A stretch of 64,000 nucleotides of DNA from CALLVY01 sp937899855 (GTDB lineage: Bacteria > Bacteroidota > Bacteroidia > Chitinophagales > Saprospiraceae), in contig JBCBQC010000022.1 of the NCBI GenBank assembly GCA_039820405.1, positions 6,268-70,267 of the forward strand. The letters are read 5' to 3'. Both the position numbers and the translations under genes were made by a program. The notes under the pieces were generated by a model. The model was not told the DNA's origin. It worked only from the letters and a program-made list of their open reading frames with translations, and did no database searches. This document shows positions 19,611 to 26,504 of this stretch, one piece after another; the first letter of the stretch is position 1; every line of letters begins with the position of its first letter.

Positions 19611-19787
19611 GCCCCAATCCAACCATTGGGAACCGAGAAAGTAGGTTTTGCGGGGCCTTCTCAAAAAAAAACGGCGCGCCGGATGCTCAATCCTGGCGAA
19701 GTTTTGTAACTTAATAGTACTGCATACTACCTACCTGTCCCGTGGACGATTGATTTACCTTTTTTACCACCTAAAAATCCTGTCAAT

Positions 19788-20636
19788 ATGAGTATCAAAC
19801 CATTACTGGCTTTGCTCGGGTTTGTGGGATGGTCAGCGCTTTGTACCCATTGGTACTGTTGTTGGATGCAAGTGGCTTGTGAATCTTGTGGTGCCGAAGC
19901 ATACGCTGCCTACCACGCGCCTCCCGTGGAGCCCATCGCTACTACCACGGCCGCCGTTCCCCTGGCCTACGATTGGGCCAAAACCCGGCTTGAAGACGAA
20001 CGGGCCCTTCGCGAACTCGAACAAACCATCCTCTCCGGCATGACCGAGGACAATGTCCTGGAAGTCACCGGACTGTACTTCGAGGCGGAGCCCTCTGCCG
20101 AGGGCACCTTGAACCTGGGGCTGGCCCGCGCCGACCAACTCGCTACCTTCCTCGCCGACCGAGTACCCGCCGACCGTATCCGTACCAAATCCCGCCTGGT
20201 CAGCGAACCCGAAGGCGTACGGGAACGCGGCTTCTACAGCATCGAATTTCGCTGGCTAGCTCCCGACCAAACCGCCGCCTCGACCCTCGAACAGTTTGCC
20301 GACCGGGTCATCATCCGATTCCCTTACAACTCGGTCCAAAAGGATTACGATCCCGAAGTGGATGGCTACCTCATACAGTTGGCCCAGCGCGTGCTGGAGA
20401 CTGGCGAGAGTGTCAGCGTCACCGGGCATACTGACGATGCGGGGGAAAAGGATTATAACCTCCAATTGGGTCAGCAGCGGGCCGAGTCGATTCAGGTCTT
20501 TTTGGAAAGGGCCGGCGTAAAGGCCAACCAAATCAAGGTGTCCTCCAAAGGGGAGGAACAACCCGTAGTGCCCAACAGCAACGATGAGAATCGCCACGCC
20601 AACCGGCGGGTAGAGGTCGTGCTGGTGGCGGGCTAA
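19788..20636 (+). CDS. OmpA-family protein with cysteine-rich N-terminus
   Basis: A 282-residue protein. The hydrophobic N-terminus contains a cysteine cluster (Cys19, 24, 25, 31, 34) just after the signal-like segment. The middle (about 85-165) looks like a BON- or OmpA-like alpha/beta fold that has diverged. Residues about 175-282 form an OmpA peptidoglycan-binding domain with VTGHTDDAGEKDYNLQLGQQ, the RAES helix and NRRVEVVL. It likely anchors to peptidoglycan from the periplasmic side. The downstream 105-residue membrane protein starts 39 bp later and also begins with a CxxC motif, so the two may act together. Confidence 0.8.
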   Translation: MSIKPLLALLGFVGWSALCTHWYCCWMQVACESCGAEAYAAYHAPPVEPIATTTAAVPLAYDWAKTRLEDERALRELEQTILSGMTEDNVLEVTGLYFEAEPSAEGTLNLGLARADQLATFLADRVPADRIRTKSRLVSEPEGVRERGFYSIEFRWLAPDQTAASTLEQFADRVIIRFPYNSVQKDYDPEVDGYLIQLAQRVLETGESVSVTGHTDDAGEKDYNLQLGQQRAESIQVFLERAGVKANQIKVSSKGEEQPVVPNSNDENRHANRRVEVVLVAG

Positions 20637-20675
20637 AGCGGGCCAATTATTTATTCATTAGCGAAAATCAACATC

Positions 20676-20993
20676 ATGGAAACGAATTTACTTTTTTGCG
20701 CCAATTGCACCTGGGAGATTGTACCCATGTTATTGGGAGCCTGGGCCCTGGGCAGTCTATTTTGGTGGCTCCTACGGGGCAGCAATTTGCTGAGTCAGGT
20801 CAGCCAACTCAAGACCTCGGAAGCCCAACTCAATCAACAAAATACCGACCTACAGGTCGAGCTCAACAGCAATCGTTACGAGCTGGAGAAGTCGCAAACG
20901 AACCTGGCGAACCTGCGCGATCGCTTGGGCAGTATGGAAATCAAGTGGCGGGCGGCCGAAGAACAACTGCAAGCCCTCAAGGGGGATGCCTAG
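20676..20993 (+). CDS. Small membrane-anchored coiled-coil protein
   Basis: A 105-residue protein: a CANC motif at residues 8-11, one membrane helix (about 14-34), then a Q/L/E-rich coiled coil (about 38-102) with LKTSEAQLNQQNTDLQVELN. Not recognised as a named family. Same strand as and 39 bp behind the OmpA-family gene, ending shortly before a bidirectional terminator, which suggests a two-gene operon. Confidence 0.65.
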   Translation: METNLLFCANCTWEIVPMLLGAWALGSLFWWLLRGSNLLSQVSQLKTSEAQLNQQNTDLQVELNSNRYELEKSQTNLANLRDRLGSMEIKWRAAEEQLQALKGDA

Positions 20994-21022
20994 AGTGCAG
21001 GCGCTTTTGGGGCCAACGAGAA

Positions 21023-21048
21023 AGGCCCAAATCCATAGATTTGGGCCT
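21023..21048. terminator. Bidirectional hairpin terminator
   Basis: A perfect 11-bp stem (AGGCCCAAATC with GATTTGGGCCT) with a 4-nt loop; T-rich on both sides (CTTTACC on plus, TTTCTC on minus). It separates the OmpA/coiled-coil operon from the convergent tRNA-His. Confidence 0.75.
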
Positions 21049-21060
21049 CTTTACCATTGT

Positions 21061-21138
21061 TGGGGTGAAAGACGGGATTTGAACCCGCGACCTCTGGAAC
21101 CACAATCCAGCGCTCTAACCAACTGAGCTACAATCACC
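21061..21138 (-). tRNA. tRNA-His (GTG anticodon)
   Basis: On the minus strand the cloverleaf starts GGTGATTGTAGCTCAG, with anticodon stem-loop CTGGA-TTGTGGT-TCCAG (anticodon GTG), T-arm GCGGG-TTCAAAT-CCCGT and an encoded CCA. The extra 5' G (G-1) opposite C73 is the histidine identity element. In the acceptor stem, positions 5-68 and 6-67 are T-T rather than paired, which is unusual. Coordinates include G-1 and CCA. Confidence 0.9.
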
Positions 21139-21155
21139 ATTTCACAAAAGCGTCG

Positions 21156-21163
21156 CAAATATA
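21156..21163 (-). promoter_or_regulatory. Bacteroidota -7 promoter element for tRNA-His
   Basis: Minus-strand TATATTTG, an exact match to the TAnnTTTG -7 consensus of Bacteroidota, 17 bp before the tRNA 5' end. The -33 element would fall inside the neighbouring terminator hairpin: an ATTG lies about 24 bp upstream, slightly too far for the usual spacing. Confidence 0.6.
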
Positions 21164-21204
21164 AAAAAGTTCCCCAAAGGATGGAAACAATTGGGGAACT
21201 TTTT
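21164..21204 (-). terminator. Terminator of the lipoprotein gene
   Basis: A perfect 14-bp stem (AAAAAGTTCCCCAA with TTGGGGAACTTTTT) around a 13-nt loop; on the minus strand it ends in TTTTTTATATTT. It follows the lipoprotein gene at 21247-22074 by about 40 bp and directly abuts the tRNA-His promoter. Confidence 0.8.
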
Positions 21205-21246
21205 CACTTTCTGCCTTACCGCCAAAACGCGGAGGTTGGGGTGGCC

Positions 21247-22074
21247 TTAGTTGCTGACCTCCGCCTCGTCGACCGCTAGGGTAAACGTACGGGTAACCGG
21301 GTTGAGCGGTGTTTCGATAGTCTGTCCCGACTTATCGGCCAGGGTCAGGGTGATGGTGTTTTCACCCATCGGCAGGCCTTCGATGTAGTAGGGCTGCCAC
21401 TGCGTGATGATGTGCTCTTCGCCGTTGATGTCCGCCTTTACCATAACGTCGTCGCCGAGGGTGGCGTTGTAGACAAAAAAGTCCAGCATGACCTTATCGG
21501 TATTGGCCTTCCCTTTATAGGTTCCCTTGGGGCGGCTGTAAAACAAGAGGGGCGTTCCCTCCACCGTCGTCTCCTCGGCGATGGACTTGTTGGCCACCGT
21601 CACTTTGCGGACGCGGGAGGCGGCATTGGTCTTGATGCTTTCGTGGTAGGAGCGGGAGAGGAAAGCGAGGATGTAGTGATCCCCATCCGCGACATCGTGC
21701 TCAAAGGAAGCCTCGTATTTGGCCGCGTAGGGCTGATCGTCGACAATGAGGTGGATGTGCTGCCCCTTGGCGGAATTGGCACAGGATTTTTGGCCGGCAT
21801 CGGGCGTTTGGGCCCCCAGTTGGTAAGCCTCCCCCTTGACGTCAAAATCGAAGCGACCGTCCTGATAGGTCATGCCCATGATCATGGCATCGGGATAGGC
21901 CTGGGAGGGGCTGAAGGGGGTGAGGGTGTATTTTTTGTTTCCGGTGTCCGCGGAGGCGGCCTTTTCCTCAGTAGCGGGAGTACTCTCTTCGCCAGCGGCT
22001 TCCGTCGAGTCACCACCACTTTGGCAACTGTTAAAGACCAGGCAAAGGGCAAACAGGTAAAAGAAGGTTCTCAT
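21247..22074 (-). CDS. Lipoprotein of unknown function
   Basis: A 275-residue protein with a lipoprotein signal (LVFNSC, lipidated cysteine at residue 17), then an acidic, low-complexity linker (about 20-48). The mature domain is beta-rich and includes GQHIHLIVDDQPYAAKYE, reminiscent of DUF4399-type copper-chaperone-like or cupredoxin-adjacent domains, though I cannot assign it firmly. A second beta-domain ends with TITLTLADKSG. It is monocistronic with its own strong terminator. Confidence 0.65.
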   Translation of the reverse strand: MRTFFYLFALCLVFNSCQSGGDSTEAAGEESTPATEEKAASADTGNKKYTLTPFSPSQAYPDAMIMGMTYQDGRFDFDVKGEAYQLGAQTPDAGQKSCANSAKGQHIHLIVDDQPYAAKYEASFEHDVADGDHYILAFLSRSYHESIKTNAASRVRKVTVANKSIAEETTVEGTPLLFYSRPKGTYKGKANTDKVMLDFFVYNATLGDDVMVKADINGEEHIITQWQPYYIEGLPMGENTITLTLADKSGQTIETPLNPVTRTFTLAVDEAEVSN

Positions 22075-22224
22075 GATTCGGTGATTTGTTTTGATAAAAG
22101 ATGGAGCGGACGAACCGCCGGATAAGAATCGCTTGTCCGCGGCTAATTTAGCAATAATCTGAGGGGATTCATAGTCGATTTGGAGATGGGGAGCATCAGC
22201 GGGCTACTTTTTTTGGGATGGCTA

Positions 22225-22255
22225 TTTCATTTTTAGCAAAGGAAACGTACCTTTG
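22225..22255 (+). promoter_or_regulatory. Promoter of tRNA-Ser
   Basis: TTTC at 22225-22228, a 19-bp spacer, then TACCTTTG at 22248-22255. This matches the Bacteroidota TTTG-N19-TAnnTTTG consensus with one mismatch in the -33 box. Transcription would start near 22262, about 20 nt before the tRNA. Confidence 0.6.
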
Positions 22256-22281
22256 CGTCGCCAAATTCAAAAAGGCCAGCC

Positions 22282-22369
22282 GGAGGAGTGGCAGAGCTGG
22301 TTGAATGCACCGGTCTTGAAAACCGGCGTGCGAGAAATCGTACCGGGGGTTCGAATCCCTCCTCCTCCG
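22282..22369 (+). tRNA. tRNA-Ser (TGA anticodon)
   Basis: A class II cloverleaf: acceptor GGAGGAG pairs with CTCCTCC, discriminator G, anticodon arm CCGGT-CTTGAAA-ACCGG (anticodon TGA), and a long variable arm (GTGCGA-GAAA-TCGTAC) typical of serine tRNAs. CCA is not encoded, in contrast to the nearby tRNA-His. Confidence 0.95.
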
Positions 22370-22474
22370 CAATGTTTTATCTAACTGATTATCAGTTTCT
22401 TAGATTCCAATCTTTCCCCCTCATTTTCTCCCTTATTTACCAAGCATTCATTCCCGCCATCACTCAGGATCCAA

Positions 22475-22513
22475 ATAAAAAGCTGCTTGGGATCCACGGA
22501 CCCAAAGCAGCTT
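22475..22513 (-). terminator. Terminator of the decayed T9SS gene
   Basis: Arms AAGCTGCTTGGG and CCC(A)AAGCAGCTT pair almost perfectly. On the minus strand the hairpin ends in TTTTTATTT. It lies 39 bp past the stop of the pseudogene at 22552-22990 and has stayed intact. Confidence 0.65.
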
Positions 22514-22551
22514 ACGATCGTTTGCCATCGGCAAAATGTCCAAACAATCGT

Positions 22552-22990
22552 TTATGGCTTGTTCAGCATCAACACCTCAGTGCTTACCCGTTGGGCCGTC
22601 TGTATGCTCAGGTAGTAATTGCCATTGGGCAGGTCAGCCAATTCCATATTCAGTTGGAAAACCCGCTTCCTGCAGACCCAGGTTTTCTTGACGAATGACC
22701 TGTCCCAATTGGTTGATCAACTGGAGGCGTACCGGAGAGGCTTCCACCAAATCCAAGCTTAGGCTCACCCGCTCCGTAGCGGGATTACCGCCAGGGAGAA
22801 AACCGGAGGCGAAGATGACCAGCTTGTTGCCCGCCCAGAGGTCCAGCTTGGCTTAGTAGGAAGCCACGGTGGAGCATGGCACAGCCTTGCGCAGCCTTGC
22901 GCAGCCTTGCGCAGCCCGGTCAAGGAGTAGACCGCGAAGGCCAGGCGGTAACGGCTCTGATGCCCGCTGATAAAAAGGCTGCAACGGGGG
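22552..22990 (-). pseudogene. Remnant of a T9SS-secreted protein (C-terminal part)
   Basis: Minus-strand translation in pieces gives protein-like text in different frames: LFISGHQSRYRLAFAVYSLT at the upstream end, then after an in-frame TAA near 22853 AKLDLWAGNKLVIFASGFLP, then LINQLGQVIRQENLGLQEAG, then after a frameshift near 22655 the typical T9SS ending QLNMELADLPNGNYYLSIQT and VLMLNKP followed by TAA. At least one stop and two frameshifts separate the blocks. No intact N-terminus was found, so this is a 5'-truncated, decayed gene. Confidence 0.8.
22881..22916. repeat. 10-bp direct repeat, three and a half copies
   Basis: The unit GCAGCCTTGC occurs three times head to tail (the first copy with A for G), then a partial copy. 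It interrupts the reading frame of the surrounding T9SS pseudogene and probably arose by slippage there. Confidence 0.85.
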
Positions 22991-23053
22991 CGAATCGTGT
23001 TTAAAATTGATTATTTTGTGCAACACAATTTAAACCAAAGAAATACAAACCCA

Positions 23054-23812
23054 ATGAGCGAACAGTTACGGCAAATGACCGCCAAACAGTGTGCCCTGCC
23101 CCCCGCCAAGTACAGCGACCTAAAGGTGCTCTTTCTCAATTGCACCCTCAAACGCACCCCCGTGCTTTCCCATACCGAAGAATTGATCAAGGTAGCCCAG
23201 CGGATTTTTGAGTCCAACGGTGTTTCTACCAAAATCATTCGCCCCGTCGATTATTACATTCCCGCCGGCTTGGGCTTAGACATGTCCCAGACGCCCGAAT
23301 GGGACCGGGACGACTGGCCAACGATCCAAGGGGAGATCGATGCTTGTGACATTCTGATCATTGGAACTTCGGTGTGGTTGGGAGAGAAATCATCCGTCTG
23401 CAACCGAGCCCTCGAACGCATGTACGGCTACACCCACCAGTTCAACGCCAAAGGCCAGTACCGCGACTACGGCAAGGTGGGCGCCACCCTGATTACGGGA
23501 AATGAAGATGGCGTTAAGCACTGCGCCATGAACATCTTATTTTCGCTATCGCACATTGGATATACCGTACCGCCCCAAGCCGACGCCGGCTGGATGGGAG
23601 AGGCGGGCCCCGGTCCCTCTTATGCCGATGAGGGTTCGGGCGGACCGGAAAATGATTTTACCAATCGCAACACCACCTTCCTGGTTTGGAACTGTCTGCA
23701 CCTGGCCCGGATGCTCAAGGATCAGGGTGGAATTCCCGCCTACGGCAACCTGCCCGATGAATGGGAAGCGGGTTGTAAAACGGGTTTTGATAGCCCCGAA
23801 CACCAACGCTAA
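23054..23812 (+). CDS. Flavodoxin-like/NADPH-dependent FMN reductase family protein
   Basis: A 252-residue protein started at ATG 23054 (the frame opens at GTG 22997). It has the flavodoxin-like fold of the NADPH-dependent FMN reductase family: beta1 LKVLFLNCTLKRTPVLSHTE with the FMN phosphate loop, a central strand DILIIGTSVWLGEKSSVCNRA, and VGATLITGNEDGVKHCAMN. It probably binds FMN and reduces a flavin or quinone with NAD(P)H in the cytoplasm. It is monocistronic. Confidence 0.8.
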   Translation: MSEQLRQMTAKQCALPPAKYSDLKVLFLNCTLKRTPVLSHTEELIKVAQRIFESNGVSTKIIRPVDYYIPAGLGLDMSQTPEWDRDDWPTIQGEIDACDILIIGTSVWLGEKSSVCNRALERMYGYTHQFNAKGQYRDYGKVGATLITGNEDGVKHCAMNILFSLSHIGYTVPPQADAGWMGEAGPGPSYADEGSGGPENDFTNRNTTFLVWNCLHLARMLKDQGGIPAYGNLPDEWEAGCKTGFDSPEHQR

Positions 23813-23859
23813 ACCGGACCAGCAAAAGTTTGGTCTTACTCCCCCGGATTCGGGCCTCG

Positions 23860-23891
23860 CCCCCCACTTCCTAGGACGATGAAGTGGGGGG
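23860..23891 (+). terminator. Hairpin after the FMN reductase gene
   Basis: An 11-bp perfect stem (CCCCCCACTTC with GAAGTGGGGGG) with a 10-nt loop, 48 bp past the stop codon. It is followed by TAAAATATA rather than a T-run, so termination may be weak. Confidence 0.45.
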
Positions 23892-23972
23892 TAAAATATA
23901 TGGGGGGCTGCGTGTAGGAAGGGAAATAAGCCATCCAAATCGCCGTTAGAATAGCAACTAAACCATATAGAG

Positions 23973-24617
23973 ATGCCTAAACTAAACTGCCTATTTTTTC
24001 TGCTTACCTTCGGCTCGGTGGGGATCTGCCAAGCCCAATTTTACCTCGACGCATATGCCGGTGTCAACAACTCAAGGGTCGACATACGCAACTATCCCGA
24101 TGAGTTGAACAACGCGGAGGGAAGAACGGATTTATTCCTGGGTCTGGCCCCGGGTTTTCCCCTGAGCGACCGGTGGAGCGTACTGCTCAATACCCAATTC
24201 AGCCGGCGGGGCTACGCCATCCGCGAAGTGGACGATACCCGATCCCAATTGCGGTCGAGCTACCTCGATTTTATGCCGGAAATCGAATACCGCCCCGTCA
24301 ACTTCTTAGCCATCGGACTGGGGGTTTACTACGGCGCCCAAGTACTGGAGGAGTTTAAAAACGACGACGACGATTGGGGCAGTACCAGCGAATTGTCTTT
24401 TGAAGTCCTCACCGCTGGCGACTTTGGAATGGTGGGGAAGCTCAGGTTCAACTATCGCAATTATTTTGCCTTTGTCCGCTACCTGTACGGATTCCAAAAC
24501 ATCAGTAACCTCACCTTCACCAACTTCGATGGGGAAGAGGTCCGGGAGGTCAAACTGTTGAATCGCAGCCTGCAAGTCGGCTTGGGTTACGTCTTTGACT
24601 TTGGCGAAGCCAACTGA
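23973..24617 (+). CDS. Outer-membrane beta-barrel protein
   Basis: A 214-residue protein with a signal peptide (cleavage near residue 21, ICQAQ/FYLD) and alternating amphipathic strands characteristic of an 8-stranded barrel (OMP_b-brl/PorT-like): FYLDAYAGVNNSRVDIR, WSVLLNTQFSRRGYAI, LAIGLGVYYGAQV, and the terminal QVGLGYVFDFG ending with an aromatic-rich strand. It overlaps the start of the next gene by 23 bp if the longest frame is used, so the three genes 23973-26479 likely form an operon. Confidence 0.75.
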   Translation: MPKLNCLFFLLTFGSVGICQAQFYLDAYAGVNNSRVDIRNYPDELNNAEGRTDLFLGLAPGFPLSDRWSVLLNTQFSRRGYAIREVDDTRSQLRSSYLDFMPEIEYRPVNFLAIGLGVYYGAQVLEEFKNDDDDWGSTSELSFEVLTAGDFGMVGKLRFNYRNYFAFVRYLYGFQNISNLTFTNFDGEEVREVKLLNRSLQVGLGYVFDFGEAN

Positions 24618-25203
24618 TCGAATCCCACCTCAAACCAAACCCGCCGCCCTCTTGTACCGGGCCGAGCAATACGACCGGGCGGCCATTGAAAAAATTTCCC
24701 CCGTGAAGTTACCACCCCCCATACTCCTCCTCGGCCTTAGCTGGGGGATTGTCAGTGGGCTAGGCCTTAGGTTTACCGTGCCCTTGATGGGCCACCTACC
24801 AGAAAGTACGCTGCTCCTGCTCTGCCTCGCCATCCCCCTGATGTTTTTCCCCAGCGTACTGATGCGGGGCTGGTGCTACCCCTGGAAAGCGGTCCTAGGT
24901 ATCCAACTGGGCATCGGAGGAATCGCCGCCCTACTCTCCGGTCACTACGGCGATACATTACTGTCTTACCTTTTGTTGGCCGTATTGTCCATTGTGATCA
25001 TTTACCCCGTAGAGCAAATGGTGTCACCCGGTAGGAAAAGGCTATTTTGGGTCCAGTTGCTGGCCCTGGTCCTCTTTACGAGCGCCAACGTCTACGGACA
25101 CGGTCTGCTGGAGGGAAGCTACCCTCTACCTAAGATTATCGCAGCGAGCGCCACGGGCTTTATTGCTTGTTTTTTGATTAGCCTAAAATTAATTGATGAA
25201 TAG
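24595..25203 (+). CDS. Polytopic membrane protein of unknown family
   Basis: Up to 202 residues with about five or six hydrophobic segments (starting near PPPILLLGLSWGIVSGLG). The start is uncertain: TTG 24595 gives the longest frame, overlapping the barrel gene by 23 bp; GTG 24703 would place the start immediately before the first membrane helix and is at least as plausible. It overlaps the next gene by 8 bp, indicating translational coupling with the S41 peptidase. It has no motif I recognise; a CPBP-like motif was looked for and not found. Confidence 0.6.
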   Translation: MTLAKPTDRIPPQTKPAALLYRAEQYDRAAIEKISPVKLPPPILLLGLSWGIVSGLGLRFTVPLMGHLPESTLLLLCLAIPLMFFPSVLMRGWCYPWKAVLGIQLGIGGIAALLSGHYGDTLLSYLLLAVLSIVIIYPVEQMVSPGRKRLFWVQLLALVLFTSANVYGHGLLEGSYPLPKIIAASATGFIACFLISLKLIDE

Positions 25204-26479
25204 CGTGCGGAATTTGTTCCTGTTATTACCGTTGGCCTTGGCCTGTACCCATCCCACTACCGACCGGACGGCCTCCAGTACGGAAAATGCCGTTCAGGAA
25301 GCCCTGGCCCCCACTTCCCTTCGTGCGGACCTGGACGATCTGTTGAGCAACCTGGCAGAGCAGTACATCTACCGCTCGGAAAAAGAAGTAGACCTAGATT
25401 GTCTTCGGCAGCACTACCGCGCCCAGTTGGCTCAAGTTCGGACGGAGGAGGAAGGCGTACTCCTGTTCGAATACTTACTCGACGAATTTTATGACAGCCA
25501 CCTCATTCTCAATACCAACCGATCCGCTTCCTTCCGTTTGTACGCCCCCCTTTACGCCACCATCGAAGCGGACCGGGCCCGAATCGTCAACGTCTGGCAA
25601 AGTCAGGTGGAAGAGGGACTGGAGACGGGAGTGCTGGGAGCCGAAATCCTACGGATCAACGGTCGTGATTGGCGGGAAGCGGTCGCTGCGTTTCCCACTT
25701 ACTGCCACGACAAATCCGACCCCAAGGTCCGCGAGTGGTTGTTGAATAAGGTCCTGGCTGGCCGTTACAACGAGCCGCGCATCCTGAACTTGCGCAGAGC
25801 GGACGGTAGTGGTTTCGAGTTGGATCTAGACGGCGTCGAGCTTCGGTCGGAGACGGCGCTCTTGAAAAGCGAACGTCGGGAGAACTTTGGCATTATTCGC
25901 CTCCACAATTCGCTGGGCAACAACGACTTGGTGGGTGCCTTTGACCGGGCCCTGGATGCTTTGAGCGATACCGAAGGCTTAATTCTGGATTTGCGGAATA
26001 CGGTCGATGGGGGAAATTCTTACGTAGCTCGGGCCATCCTGGGGCGTTTTGTAGCGCAGCCCCAGGCTTATCAAAAACACTGGTTGGTGGAAAGCTACGA
26101 CGGGCAAGCGGTCGTCGAGCGGAGCTGGTTGGAGTACGTCAGCCCCCGAGCGTCGCAATATCTGGCTCCCGTGGTGGTATTGGTAGGTCGTTGGACGGGG
26201 AGTATGGGAGAAGGTTTGGCCGTGGGCTTTGAGGGAACGGAAGCCGCTCAGGTCGTCGGTACCGAGATGGAACGCCTGGCTGGAGAGATGAACGGCTTTT
26301 CCCTGGCCCACCAAAGCTTTGGCTATCGCTTGTCCACCGCCAAACTCTATCACGTCGATGGGACGCCCCGGGAGGAATACCGCCCCCCCAATTACGTCGT
26401 TCAGGCCGACTGCTCCAAAGACGAAGCGCTCGCCGCGGGGCTGGCCCTTTTGCGACAGCAAATTGGGCTTACCGAGTAG
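25196..26479 (+). CDS. S41-family (C-terminal processing protease-like) lipoprotein peptidase
   Basis: A 427-residue protein started at ATG 25196 (a TTG directly before it is also in frame). Lipoprotein signal: LPLALAC, cysteine at residue 17. The S41 catalytic core shows GLILDLRNTVDGGNSYVARA and the nucleophile serine in LVGRWTGSMGEGLA (about Ser336). A lone small domain stands where a PDZ domain would be in CtpA (around 120-160, GVLGAEILRINGRD, which is PDZ-like). Probably a periplasmic serine peptidase tethered to a membrane. It overlaps the upstream membrane protein gene by 8 bp. Confidence 0.85.
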   Translation: MNSVRNLFLLLPLALACTHPTTDRTASSTENAVQEALAPTSLRADLDDLLSNLAEQYIYRSEKEVDLDCLRQHYRAQLAQVRTEEEGVLLFEYLLDEFYDSHLILNTNRSASFRLYAPLYATIEADRARIVNVWQSQVEEGLETGVLGAEILRINGRDWREAVAAFPTYCHDKSDPKVREWLLNKVLAGRYNEPRILNLRRADGSGFELDLDGVELRSETALLKSERRENFGIIRLHNSLGNNDLVGAFDRALDALSDTEGLILDLRNTVDGGNSYVARAILGRFVAQPQAYQKHWLVESYDGQAVVERSWLEYVSPRASQYLAPVVVLVGRWTGSMGEGLAVGFEGTEAAQVVGTEMERLAGEMNGFSLAHQSFGYRLSTAKLYHVDGTPREEYRPPNYVVQADCSKDEALAAGLALLRQQIGLTE

Positions 26480-26504
26480 TTGGCAGGAGCGCCGAGCGGA
26501 ATAC

